Shown: in pieces, positions 33,749 through 44,891 of the stretch
Numbering within the stretch: the first letter of the stretch is position 1
How the letters are laid out: each line of letters starts with the position of its first letter
Origin: Globodera rostochiensis
Taxonomy: Eukaryota > Nematoda > Chromadorea > Rhabditida > Heteroderidae
DNA length: 64,000 bases
Reading direction: 5' to 3'
Assembly: GCA_018350325.1 (NCBI GenBank)
Contig: JAEVLN010000024.1
Coordinates: 124,001-188,000, forward strand
Notes under the pieces: model-generated
The model's input: the letters and a program-made list of their open reading frames with translations, nothing else
Told to the model about the DNA's origin: nothing
Database searches by the model: none
Translations under genes and position numbers: made by a program

Positions 33749-35195
33749 TTATTTATTAAATAAAAAAATCTTGACATTAATCATTGATAACGTTAAGCAT
33801 ATTCTATTTGCCGACGCGATATTATCGCCAAAATCTTGCAAAAAAAATTTAAAAAAATTTTCGCGAAATTGTTTTCCGATCAATGTGTATAGAAAAGGGT
33901 TGATCGCACTTTGTATGGTAAACAAACGAATTGCATATCGCAGAATGTCAAATCCAACAATTCACTAAAATAATTAAAATTTTAAATAAATAGTTTAATA
34001 ATATTACCAAATTATAAACAGCCAAATGAGCATAAAAAATATAGAACAAAGCATAAAATGAGCACTTTCAATAATTTTCGGACGTTCGATTATTTTATTT
34101 TCTGAACAATTGGATAAATTATATTTTGCTTTAATTATAATTATAATAAACATACATAGAATATAATTTTAATTTAAAAAGTAGAACAAAATTTATTGAC
34201 CGTTAAGCTGTGAGTATCCCATATTTCCAATGACCATAAAACTTTGCATGTTCTATAGTAAAGTGTTGAAGACACCATAAACACGGACACATGGACAAGC
34301 ACAAATTCAGAAACCCAATGAAATGGAAGAAATTCAATAAAACAGCCATATTTAACTGAATTAACTAAGAACAAATAATATATAACGATTTGATTCTTAA
34401 TGTTTCTGTATTCAAAACAATACACCAAATTTATATTTATATATTCGCTTCAAAATATTAGCCTCAAACATATTACATAATATTCGTTTTAAAAAATTAA
34501 TTTAATTTATTTATTTTTTAAATTTAACCTTCGTTTGCGCCCGCAAGGTCAAGAGAGGGTAACCTGTACCTTGTGGAAAATGCCCAAAAAGCATTTATAA
34601 TCATCAAAATTCGACTCCGAGCACCCAAAAGCTTGCATGAAGTGGACAACAATAACAATGTATCTAAATTTAGAATAGTTTATGCCATAAAGTAAAATAT
34701 CCTTCTAATTTTTTTAACCCAAAATACATAAAGTCTTATTTTATTAAAAATAATTCTTTTTGTAATTATTTGAAAAAATTAATTTACCGTTCAACCACAA
34801 AAAGCATGTACGTAAGAATGGAACAAGTACCACAACTCCAGTGTAAATGTATGAAACAACAATAAATTGTGGAAAATTTAAATTTTATTCCATAATGTTC
34901 AAACAATTTTGGTGAAAGGTATAATGAATTTACAGACAACACGCACAAGTCCGATAAAGCCTTAAAGTTTTTTTATTAATTATATTAAAATAAAAATTAC
35001 CAAATTTAGTAATAACATATTCATGGAGGATTTCCTCATTTTACGAATTGATAAAATAACCAAAATGACTAAACCGGTTATAACAATTCCAATCGTATAT
35101 AAAAACATCAAATAAGGAAAACTATTAAAATCTAAAAAAATAACCTTTAACATAATGACAAATTTTTCATTGCTTACATTGCAACAAAACTGCAA
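33749..35195 (-). CDS. Peptide GPCR, FMRFamide-receptor-like
   Basis: Minus-strand coding blocks in order: TM1 with IRKMRKSSMNMLLLNLV (about 35.1-35.0 kb); ALSDLCVLSVNSLYL in TM2 and SILTYMLFVVER at the end of TM3 (34.93-34.79 kb); RYIVIV, then PLHA and GARSRILMIINAF leading into TM4 (34.66-34.54 kb); TM5 block with HWVSEFVLVHVSVFMVSS (34.43-34.17 kb); TM6 block IIERPKIIESAHFML (34.09-34.00 kb); TM7 with IQSAINPFLYTLIGKQFREN (33.96 kb), ending TAA at 33749. SAINPFLYTL...FR is the classical rhodopsin-family TM7 and helix-8 motif, and the ALSD/VERY layout fits the FMRFamide-receptor group. Role: neuropeptide signalling (family knowledge). At least three one-base frame jumps occur, and the first exon is uncertain. 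Confidence 0.7.
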
Positions 35196-35956
35196 AATGT
35201 TTTATAAACAAACTGAGAAATTCACATTTGTGACATGAATTGTTTTGAACTGCTGGATAATTGATAAGGTGATCGATCATTTATTGCTGTTTGTATAATT
35301 TATAACAACAAAAAATAATCTCTTTCCAATATTGAAAAATAAATTAATTTGAATTTGATGTACCATTATAGGGTTGATTAAAGTGGTTTAAACCGGGCCT
35401 ACCATTTTCGTGTAGGCAGGTTTTTCGACCTCCGGTTTTTAGTTTCGGTTTTTAGCCGCAACCGGTTTCTGCCAAAACATTCACGTATATGGTGCATGTG
35501 CCAATGACAAGTGATGGGGTGGCGGGCTCATCAGATGAGAAAATTTTGAAATTTACTCAATTTGAAGAGATTTGCCAACAAAAATTTTAAAAATACGGTA
35601 GTTTATGAAGCTTTTTAGCAATGGGGAGACCGTGAAAATTTTAAAATTTGTTCTGTTTTTTATTAAGAACTGATCCAAAAATTAATAATGCCTGATGTAA
35701 AAAAATCATTAAAGTAAGTTCGTGCTATAAAATGAAGAATTTTTGGTCAACAAATTTCCATAAAAATTCCAAACATTAGGGGGAGTACTTTTGTTATTTT
35801 TACAACCGCAAACCATAGATTTTCAAATGCCAAAAAAGCGGTTTTTGAATTGTGTGAAATTTTTTGAAAAAAACGACTTATTCTTTAGAAAAGTAAAGGG
35901 TCCCCCTCTTGGTTTTGGCCCAATGCCCCCACTCTAAAGAAGCGCCACAATTCGTT
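35196..35956. other. Intergenic with one degenerate repeat
   Basis: 35365-35480 starts ATAGGGTTGATTAAAG and is rich in CCGG words, resembling the left part of a hAT-like element; no right end was found. 35595 has an AATACGGTA word. No gene seen. Confidence 0.4.
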
Positions 35957-37258
35957 TTAAAAGAGTCTGAGTTGTGTGTATGAATTTCTGTTGAACAATT
36001 TGTTGATCGTTTGCCATTCTTTGTCAAAAGCCTTCCGATATTCTTTGCTAAAAATACAATATTTTTTAAATTCGATATTTATATTTTATTTTTACCTTGT
36101 AAAGTATAAGAATTGGCGCATTGGAGGCGGCACTGATGTTTAACAAAATGGCGATGATTTCTCCCAACGTCATAAAAACATAAATTTTGATAAATTGCGG
36201 GGAAAAATTCCGACGAATCTTGTGCATCTGAAACTTAATGTAATTTGTTAAAGAAAATAGCTAATAAAGGTCGCGGAAATGCGGGCAGTTTGATTTTGTT
36301 CTTTCTTCTTTCCAAATTTATGACTCATTTAAAATTGTAACGCTAAAAATTGCCCTGACAAACTCCGCACCCCCCTAAATGTTCATTTTCTATGAATCAA
36401 ATTGCTCTTCTTTTTGAGGAAAACATTCTTTCACAAACTCGTCCAGTTCTCCTCAATTCAACCACAATTATTTTTTTGTGCACGGAAGCGCAGTAAGTCT
36501 TTTTCGGTCACAATAAGGCATTAAACAGAAAAATGTTATAAATCAACAAATTCAAATAAAATAATACAGCAGCCATTCCAATGTCGTTTATTGTGCCCAG
36601 TAATAGACTGTTTCGTCTGTTAAATGGCAAGATGGGAATAAAGGGCATAAACGTTGTATAGCCCGATGAAAGGTAATGTAATAACATAAAAAAAGACATT
36701 TTTCTGATTGTCTAAAAATAAAATAAAATATAAATTTAAATTTAAATACATTTTTAATTTACCTTAGCGGAAAAAATCACCAGCAATGAGTCGGTCCAAT
36801 GCTTGTGAAAAAAAGTTAAAAAATTAGTGAACCAACTGCAAATAATGAAGGCGTAAGAATTCGAATGACGGTTTTGTAGGGCATTAAATATTGGCCAGAA
36901 ATTAATAAATATGTGAATAAGAAATGACCAGATTGGTGAACGATTTCGAAAACGAACTAAAATGGCCAACAATTTGTTGGCGGAATTGTTCATTGATCTG
37001 AAAATATTTTCAAAATGCTTATAATTTAATAATTAAACTTTGTTTAAATTAAATGTCAACAACTTTGTCCGAAGTGTTACGTAAACAACTGAAAAAATTC
37101 CAAAAAATGCCAACAATTGCCAAAATTGTGCTAAATTGAAGCAAAAATAATCAAACTCCAGCAGGGACGAGCATTTGCTAATTCGTAAACTACCTTAAAA
37201 ATTAATAATATTAAATCATAATTAACCTGACCTCATTAATAGTTGAATTTGTTGACAT
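35957..37258 (-). pseudogene. Decayed srsx-like receptor, inverted copy of the gene at 1.7 kb
   Basis: Exon 1 37258-37232 (MSTNSTINE), exon 2 from 37193 (VVYELANARPCW, then the TM1 helix), exon 3 from 36997 (MNNSANKLLAI, then the frame is lost where the other copy reads YSFFEIV), exon 4 around 36718-36500, then a late exon (ILLNISAASNAPIL) and the last exon ending TAA 35957 (SKEYRKAFDKE). The TM5 exon present in the other copy is missing or unrecognisable. Frame losses plus the missing exon make this a pseudogene, although part of the damage could be sequencing error. Introns are placed as in the copy at 1726-3495. Confidence 0.75.
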
Positions 37259-38189
37259 TGTTTACGAATCAAATAAATGTGCTTAAAAGTATTTATAATT
37301 TTACTAATGCAAAAGTTGGGCCAAAAAATGAAATGCTCAACAATTTTTAGTCCGTTTCTTTCATTTAATTGTATTTCTGAATTAAGAAATTCTTTCATTT
37401 GCTGTAATTTTTTTTGTTTAATTTGTTAACAGATTTGCGTGTCAAACGTTGGAACAAAGAATACAAACAACAATGGGTTTTTAATGCACTTTCAGACTAA
37501 TTAATTGTTGGGTCTGACGGCCGCCGATAGGCGACACCTAAAAATGTTTAAAATGTTATATAATGTCGGACCCACCGCAGTAAAAGGTCCATTATGTCTC
37601 CACTTACAACCAATAAACTTTATTACCAAATATAGGCTTTAGGCTTACAATACGGTTATAAGGAATTTCTGTTGAACAATTCAATGAGTGATTTGCCATT
37701 CATTGCCCAAAAGCCTTTCGCATTCTGTGCTAAAATGGCCTATTTAAACTTCGATAAGTGCTTGGTAGGAGGGATCCTAGCGTCGTTTCTGTATTAAGGA
37801 CCAGATAGATAGTTTTGGCCGGAATCGGGATTTTTGGTAAAACCCGGGGCCGAGATGAATTTGATCGCAAAAGCCGGGAACGGACCAGCATGTTGAACGG
37901 TATCGGGATTAGACTTTTCAAAACCGGGATCGGGACCGGAAGCGGGATTAACCGGGATTCACAATAAGGAAAGTGGTAAGGGTCCGGTGGCGCCGACAGG
38001 CGCGTCGGGAAATTTTTTTTTGTAAAAATTTATCGGCTTTAAGAAAATTATTGAACTTCTGCATTTTATGACACTAAAGTACTAAGAATTAAGATAACTC
38101 AATTGTGACTAGCAGGTCATAAAAAAATGATCAAATTGTTTGATTTCTGCAATAAAAAGGAATTATTTTTAAAAAACTATTTAATTAGT
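37259..38189. other. Repeat-rich intergenic
   Basis: 37519-37545 and 37979-38015 hold copies of the GGCGCC-centred dispersed repeat (GCCGCCGATAGGCGACACC; GGTGGCGCCGACAGGCGCG). 37740-37975 is a CGGGAC/ACCGGGA-rich degenerate element. 38126-38180 holds a copy of the TTTGATTTCTGCAATAAAAA repeat. No gene seen. Confidence 0.5.
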
Positions 38190-38783
38190 CGGAAGTCAAG
38201 TCTGAAAATATGAAATATAAATATTGTCATATGAATGACGTGTCATATACACATAATATGATCATCCAATTAAACTTTTTACAAAATAAAAATTGAAGTC
38301 AATATTAAAATCAATTAATAAAATCTTACAATTTATAAAATTAACATAATTTTTAAGCTAAAATATCTTATTTTTGTAAATCGCTCTAAATTAAAAACTC
38401 TCCCTCAATACAATTATTGAAATTTCAGCAAATAGCATACAAATTTAATAAATGAAGCTTTTGGCATTATTTTTTCTATTATAAATTTAATTGTCAAAAT
38501 TTTTGGCTGTTGATGAACCAAAAGAGGGAAAAATTCGACAAACTTTTGACGAAATATTTGGGAAAGGTTGGGACGAAGATGACCTTGAAGAAATAAAAGT
38601 GGGAAAAACTCCGTCAAACTCAAATTTGTGGGCCTGGAATCTGACAAAAAGAAAAGAACAGAAAGAACGGAGATTCAAGCAGTTCAACATTTACTGGACA
38701 AGCTGAGGATGACGAAAATATTGATCAGAATGTTGAAGCTTATAATTCTGATTCGACTGATCAGAAGCTTACACAAGAAGAAG
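38190..38783 (+). repeat. Segmental duplication, copy 1 (594 bases)
   Basis: Near-identical to 44892-45485 in the same orientation, starting CGGAAGTCAAGTCTGAAAAT and ending at CTTACACAAGAAGA. It includes the promoter region and first exon of a secreted-protein gene. Confidence 0.9.
38452..38783 (+). pseudogene. Truncated copy of the secreted-protein gene at 45.15 kb
   Basis: Starts MKLLALFFL as in the other copy, but one T is missing in the signal peptide and an extra T follows, so the signal is cut by a stop; the frame then returns to the same IRQTFDEIFGKGWDEDDLEE sequence. The copy ends where the duplication ends and runs into transposase remains. Probably non-functional. Confidence 0.65.
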
Positions 38784-39009
38784 AAATTTAATGACCTGGT
38801 TTTTTTTTGTAAGGGCCTCCCTTACTTCCTGCATTTTTTGGATTCCCATTTGTGCAAAGCAGTCAGAAAGTCGAACATTCGCGGCTGCGCTTGCACTGCT
38901 TCTGAATTTGAAATAGCTGATCAATGAACGCAAAGATTTGTACCTGATTCTGGACAGAAGTCTTCGCCGATGTTTTCTTCAATTACTGAGGACTTCGTTG
39001 TAATGTGGT

Positions 39010-40164
39010 TGCCTTTTTTCTAATAATCAATTAGGCCGCTGGGTACATCGGTGGGATCACACCCAACTCGCTATCAACTTCCCAGTTCGGATTCCTCGAT
39101 GAGACGCTGCAACATCTGTATTGAGCGGTTGGTGTAGTTTGGAGGACAAATTGATGAGCGCCAATCATGCGGATAAACCGCTGAAATACCATCCTTCCGG
39201 TTCTAGTGAAAACGTAGAGGTCGTCCAGCCCGATTTTTTGAATCCGACGATTGCGCGCTTGTAAGACGTGAAAAACACACATTTTTTTTCGCAATTGCTG
39301 GGAACTGCTCGGAGAATGCCTGCACTGAAGCTGGCTCAAAGTCAAAATTGGCCTGAACAACCTAGAAAAATAAATAAAATTTCAAATCTATATTAGAGTT
39401 TTAACCTGATAAATCCTTTGGCGAGGCCTTAAAGGTTCCGTCAGCAACTATTACGTAAGACTTCTTTCAGAAGAGAAAGCAGCCTCGGTGAAGAAAACAG
39501 AGCCAATTCTTCATCCAGATACCGCATGAGCATTTCGTCGAATGCAGTGAGTTTGGTGGAGCGAGTCGTCCACGGAGCGTCAGCCACAAAGGTTGTATTC
39601 AACGTTGGCCCAAACGGGTAAGGGTCCTCACATTGCTGAAACGTTTTCGATTTATAATTTTCCTTAAAAGATTTGAAGAAGATTGCCTTCCGTGTAGCAA
39701 TTGTGTTCCCACAAGCAGAATCGCGAATTCCTTCACGCGTTTCTTCGGCGACGTCGTTGTATTTCTGCGCGACTCTACATCGATACGGACGCGTGCCGAA
39801 GCGACGGTTTCTCGTGTTCCCTGTACCAATTCGGCTTGTACTTTTCTTCGCTCCTAAGATTTGGAGTTTTTTAAAACGATAAGTGATTTTTTTTTATTAA
39901 AACGGTGTTTTTTTCGAAGGCTGGCAGAAAATGCGGATGGCTTGGCCTTTCATCAAGCCATACGCCACCAAATCCGAATCCGGGACGGCAATTTGGTATC
40001 GTTTCTAGCTTGTTTTGCGTCTTTGATCTTTCGGCATCCAGCGCAGACGTAACGCTCCTTTCCTCCTTTAATGACGTCTTGTTTCCACCACCTTTAGTCC
40101 ATTTGTAGCAAAGATTCGGATTTTCAGGAAAGTCGGAAATTAATAAAGTTTGGAGCCAATGCAT
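39010..40164 (-). pseudogene. MULE-type transposase remains
   Basis: On the minus strand, an N-terminal zinc-finger-like part (LCYKWTKGG in one frame and ERYVCAGCRKIKDAKQA in another) is followed by a Thr-rich linker (NTTFVADAPWTTRSTKLTAF), a run of ADGTFKASPK (the MULE DDE-domain motif around the first Asp) and QVVQANFDFEPAS, with RNRR-like basic sequence nearby. The parts are spread over several frames with stops. This matches decayed Mutator-like transposases (family knowledge). Ends of the element were not found. Confidence 0.5.
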
Positions 40165-40270
40165 TGGCTGTTGTGTGTATTTTGATTGCTTAATACTTAT
40201 ATCATAACAGTTATTAATTTTAACAAAATGAGTTTAGTCGTTTTCTGTTTTAAATGTCTTTTTTTTTTAA

Positions 40271-40412
40271 AGTAGCGAGTTGGGACAAAAGTAGCGAGTC
40301 GGGATAAAAATAGCGTGTTGGGACAAAAGTAGCGCAGTCGGGATAAAAGTATCGAGTCGGGTCAAAGTAGCGAGTTGGGGTGTAGCGAGTTGGCAGGTAG
40401 CGAGTTGGGTAT
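40271..40412. repeat. Minisatellite, unit about 22 bases
   Basis: Six to eight imperfect copies of AGTAGCGAGTTGGGACAAA. Units drift (GAGTTGGG / GAGTCGGG) and shorten towards the right. Confidence 0.85.
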
Positions 40413-40782
40413 TTACCCATCCGGTGTGGAATGTAGGCGCCGATCACCAACTTCTGTTTAAAACCATGGGCACCTAGCAAATGTTGCATCTGCGGACCAA
40501 TTTCTATTTTGCAAAAGGAATGAAAGGCGCCTAAAATTTGGTAATAGTAAAAGAACATTGGTCGCGATTTTTAAAAAATGAAGGGTTAAGAAATTTTGAG
40601 AAGTATTCAGTGGTTATCGAGGTCGCTGATCTCGAATATGACATCAGATTATCATATGACCATCTAATACATGATTTCAACATCTATAATTTTTTGAAAA
40701 ATTATTTTTTGTTAAAAATGCATGCCAACAACTAAATCTGATCAAAAATATTGTCCAAAAGCAGCAAGACGTCTTTTTCCGT

Positions 40783-41330
40783 GAATTGACGCCAAATAAA
40801 GTCCATGTACCCTGGCAGCATGTCACAAAAGGTCGGTCCCTGGCATCTCTTTGTTCTTACTTTCAGATTCTTCCAGAAATTTTCAACATAGTTGGTGTGT
40901 GTCCCGGTCAATGGAACACAAGTTCTGTCGGTGATTCACACTGTGATGAATGTATGGCCCGGACGACTTGGATAGAGCTATGGCTCTCCCCATCGGAAGC
41001 ACAAAACTGTTCAATGATCGGTACAAGGTGTTTCTGTCGCGTTCCTCGAATATTTGAATGATACCGACACCTGCGTTCACAACGAACATCCCAAAAACCC
41101 ATTGTTCACGGACAGGTCGCCCTCCGTGGTGTTTTCGACGACTCAAACTAAAAGATTACGACTAATACTATGGCAATGGTTGACGATAATCTAACTGTGT
41201 AACCGTATGGGGTGCGCCAGCAGGCCATTGGGACAGTTATCTCGGAAAAAACAATACCGGTCTACATCTAAGCCCTGGTCGCGTGAGCCGCAGAATGTGT
41301 TTTTGTGTGTGATGGGAAGGCTTAAAACGT
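40783..41330 (-). pseudogene. Merlin (IS1016/ISXO2-like) transposase remains
   Basis: Minus strand reads RRKHHGGRPVREQWVFGMF, then EERDRNTL, then a Gly-containing segment and SVNHRQNLCSID. This is the order of ISXO2-like DDE transposases: RG...EGPWVFG, DRS..TL, and the H.VNHS.NFVDP block. Upstream 41.33-41.2 kb gives cysteine-containing sequence (HILRLTRPGL, DNCPNGLL) where the N-terminal zinc-binding region should be. Frames change at least twice, so it is inactive as read. No terminal repeats found. Confidence 0.6.
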
Positions 41331-42329
41331 CGAATTAAAATCTTCTGCCCTTTAGGGTTGGGCAATGCCATTGGTATCCATCATACACAAAGGTCGCATT
41401 GCAAAGATATGCCAATTTAACCATAGCTTATGGCATAATAGCAATGAATTTGTTCGTTGAAATTTTGAAAAAAAAATTGTTCAATTGCATCCAATATTTT
41501 CCAAAGTTCTGCTGTTTCATCTAGGGTTTAAAAATCTCAAGAGCGATTTTGTAATTTGTGAAAAAAATAATCTTGGATTGTCGTCATGTTTAATTTAGCC
41601 CAACAACTCAGAATCGCAAATTTTTTTTGAGGATTTTAGCAATGTTTGTAAGAAAAATTGCTTCAAATTAATAAAATTTGGCAACATATCTTAATTCTGG
41701 GTGTTAAAGTGAAATTTCTAAATCTTCAATAAATGACTAAAACATTTTGAAATTTTAAAATTTTATAAAATAAAAAATGCCACTAAAATATTAAGATCAT
41801 TAAACTTTGAACAATGTTGTGTTTATAAATATTCACCCCTATTTGCTGAGCAAAAAAATGAAAATTTATTCTGAATTGTCATCAAAAATATTTTAAATTT
41901 ACACACACCATAGAACTACACGACCGCATCAGATACTCATTTGCATTTTCAAAAGTACTTATTGCCCTCCAAAAACTGATCTTTACGGGTTTACGGGGGA
42001 AAAATAAAATTTTAATATTTTCTAATAAATCTCAGCAAATAAATTCGGGTTCGCCCAATGAATACATCAAAAATGAGTTGATATTTTGATTTGCCAATCA
42101 AACCAATTATTGAAAATAATAATTTAAATCTAAATTTGCACAAATTGATGCAGGAATATGCAAAAATGAAATTTCGACATTGAAATCAATCATTGTGACT
42201 AGCAGGCTTTAAAGGAATTAGACCAAGAAATTTTAATTAAAAAAACATGAAATTGAGATTAATTGCTTTTTTGTTTTGGCGGCTTCCGGTCTTGGTTTTT
42301 TTACCTTGTTTTTAGTGTGCAAAAATTAA
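41331..42329. other. AT-rich, no gene seen
   Basis: 41352 has TTTAGGGTTGGGCAATGCC, a possible left end of a hAT-like element without a right end. 42190-42215 and 38100-38120 share TTGTGACTAGCAGG. Otherwise featureless. Confidence 0.35.
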
Positions 42330-42969
42330 AATTATAATGATCAAATGTTTGATTCCTGCAATAAAAAGAGCTTATTATTTATAAAAACTATTAATTAACC
42401 ATCAAATCGTTTGATTTTTTTTCGATATAAAAGGAATATTTTTTAAAAACTATTTAATTAATAGGGCGGCGATTTATATGGATAAAAAATCTCGAAATAT
42501 GGCCATAAAATATGGATGAAAATCGCAAAATATGGACCAAATATGGACAAAAATTGCAAAATATGGACAAATATGGAGAAAATTTTTTTTCAAACATTGC
42601 AAAAAATGGGGAAAATTTCCTAATTGAAGTAATAAGAAAAAAAAAATTTTTATATGCAAATTAAAGGATTTCAGAGAAAATTTTTTGAAAATAAGCAGAT
42701 TTAAAATTTTCATTTTTTGGTGGCAGAATTTTAATCGCGAAAAAGTCAATTTTTAAGGGTGCATTTTTTGAAAATTTTGAAAAAGTCGATTCTCAGGGGT
42801 GTATTTTTTGAAAATTTTGAAAAAGTCGATCCTTAGGGGTGTATTTTTCGTTTTTATTGCTAATTAATGATGAAATCGTTGATTTCTGCAATAAAAAGAG
42901 ATTATTATCGTTTGATTTTTTCGATAAAAAGGGATAACAATTTAATTAATGATCAAATCGTTTGGTTTT
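42330..42969. repeat. Mixed tandem-repeat block interrupted by an LTR element
   Basis: Three kinds of repeat lie together: ATCAAATCGTTTGATTTTT-type units with CAATAAAAAG (42330-42460 and 42867-42969); AAATATGGACAAAAATTGC units (42480-42580); and GGGGTGTATTTTTTGAAAAT units with a period near 50 bases (42735-42860). The LTR element at 42970 is inserted in the first kind, which resumes after 44713. Confidence 0.75.
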
Positions 42970-43213
42970 TGTTGGGTGTGGGACACACACCACAAACGGT
43001 CTTTTCCCCCTCCTCCTTTGTGTGCCCATTTTCCCTTTCTCTATCACCCATGTCACCCCTATCGATTATTCTGACCCGTCACTGACCATTCCCTCTACAT
43101 ATACCCGACGGTTTTCCCTCGTCGGGGCCTCTCTCCACATCATTCCTCATTCCCCAATTTGACCCACATCCTTTTTCGTCCAATAATAAATTGTGTAATC
43201 CCAATACACAACA
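42970..43213 (+). repeat. 5' LTR
   Basis: 244 bases, TG...CA ends, with CACACACCACAAACGG near the start and AATAAATTG before the 3' end as a possible polyadenylation signal. Confidence 0.9.
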
Positions 43214-44289
43214 CACCGAAGTGCAGGGTTGTCTTCTGTTCGGCGACCGAGTCATCATTCCGACGGCGTTGCGACAACGAATCCTCACTTCCCTGCACTT
43301 CACCCCATCCAGGCGTGGTGCGGATGAAAAGCCTGGCACGCCAGTTCGTATATTGGCCCCGAATCGATACCGACATAGAAAGGTGGTGCGAAATTGTCCC
43401 GACTGTGCGCTTTCAGCAAGAACGCCGCCGAAAGTCCCGCTTCGCCCATGGCCATCTGCAGGTGCAGTCTACGAGCGACTGCACATGGACTTTGCTGGGC
43501 CATGCAACGACGGATTCAAGTATTTGGTGGTAGTGGACGCACACAGCAAATGGCCGGAAGTGATCAAGATGAACACCACTTCAGCGCCCCTCCTGATCAC
43601 ACAGCTCACGTGGCTCTTTTCGCGCTACGGTATTTCCAAAGAAATCGTTTCGGACAATGGCTCCACCATTTCGATCACACGACTTTTTTCTCTTTTGCAG
43701 AAGTAGGTGTATTAAGCAGTCGTTTTCGCCGCCATTCCACCCGCAAAGCAACGGGCAAGCGGAAAGGTTCGTCGACATTCTCAAACGGCAGATGCGCAAG
43801 TGCGCTCGAGACGACAAGGAGTGGTTGCAGAACTCCCTCTGGCCTACCGCAGCACCCCGAGCGAAGTCCTGCATGGCAGGACACCCGCTGAACTTTTTTT
43901 AGGCAGGCCCATCCGCACAATCCTATCGTTGGTCAAGCCACTCCGCCCCGTCAAACATTGTGCAAACGATCAGCACCGCGAGCGCATGGCCAAGCAGTTC
44001 AACCGCCGACACAGCGCGGTGTGAGCGACCGTTTCAGATTGGGGACCGCGTCATGTTCCTCTACTACCACAACAACAAGCGAACGTGGACGCCAGGCCAA
44101 ATCATTGGGGGTTCAGGGGTCATTTGGCGTGTCAAAGCGCCCGGGTTAGATGTTGTCACCATCCGCCACGCAAATCAAATGCGTGCCAACCCCATTCACG
44201 ACATCCCCATTGTTCTCGCAGAAACCGAGGCTTCCAGATCAGACAAATGGAACAGATCAGGCCACTACCCCAACTCAACCAACTCGTAG
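43191..44289 (+). pseudogene. Integrase region of the LTR element, frameshifted
   Basis: Parts in order: H2C2 zinc-binding region (LH.THPG...CPDCA spread over two frames), catalytic core HMDFAGP and YLVVVDAHSKWPEV with first Asp, SDNGS with second Asp, then PFHPQSNGQAERFV with the Glu of the DDE triad, RMAKQFNRRHS, and a C-terminal GDRVMFLYYHN...W.PGQI block. DAHSKWPEV and PFHPQSNGQAER are typical of Ty3/gypsy integrases. At least four frame changes are needed, so no protein can be made as read. Confidence 0.8.
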
Positions 44290-44467
44290 AGTCCGTTTTG
44301 TCGACGAACAACAGCCACAACCAAACGAGGCCCAAACGGACGGAGAACAACCCATCCGACGCTCCGCACGGACCAGAACGCCAACACGGATTCTGAGCCC
44401 GGACGCGTCCAAATCCAAATACGACTTAGTCCCGATCAGACGAAACGATCAAACCTAGTGGGGGAGG

Positions 44468-44712
44468 TGTGGGTGTGGGACACACACCACAAACGGTCTT
44501 TTCCCCCTCCTCCTTTGTGTGCCCATTTTCCCTTTCTCTATCACCCATGTCACCCCTATCGATTTATTCTGACCCGCCACTGACCATTCCCTCTACATAT
44601 ACCCGACGGTTTTCCCTCGTCGGGGCCTCTCTCCACATCATTCCTCATTCCCCAATTTGACCCACATCCTTTTTCGTCCAATAAATAAATTGTGTAAGCC
44701 CAATACACAACA
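44468..44712 (+). repeat. 3' LTR
   Basis: 245 bases, differing from the 5' LTR at only a few positions. Directly preceded by the polypurine tract and followed by the GTTTT duplication. Confidence 0.9.
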
Positions 44713-44891
44713 GTTTTCTGCAATAAAACAGGCACCAATAAAAGGAATACAAATTTTAATCGTTTGAATCGGTTTAATCCGCAGATTATATAAACTTTTG
44801 ATTAAAACATGCACATGAAACACTAACGAACAAAAAGGCGAAAAAAAAGTTTAATCTTCAAGCAAAATTAAATGAAAAATAATATTTGGGA

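Larger units (their letters stand above)
42970..44712 (+). mobile_element. Ty3/gypsy-like LTR retrotransposon, internally deleted
   Basis: Two nearly identical LTRs (42970-43213 and 44468-44712), starting TGT(T)GGGTGTGGGACAC and ending CAATACACAACA, are flanked by a perfect 5-base duplication GTTTT (42965-42969, 44713-44717). A polypurine tract GTGGGGGAGG sits directly before the 3' LTR. The interior holds only integrase-type sequence; gag, protease, reverse transcriptase and RNase H are absent. The near-identity of the LTRs suggests recent insertion. Confidence 0.92.

Noticed and set aside
38491..38927. Overlapping open frames reading in alternative frames of the duplicated exon
   Set aside because: They arise from the lost T in copy 1; comparison with copy 2 shows which frame is the coding one.
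40250..40558. 102-codon minus-strand open frame with a repeated RYFYPD-like pattern
   Set aside because: Most of it is translation of the 22-base minisatellite.
43079..44738. Many GC-rich minus-strand open frames
   Set aside because: Reverse images of the integrase and LTR sequence.
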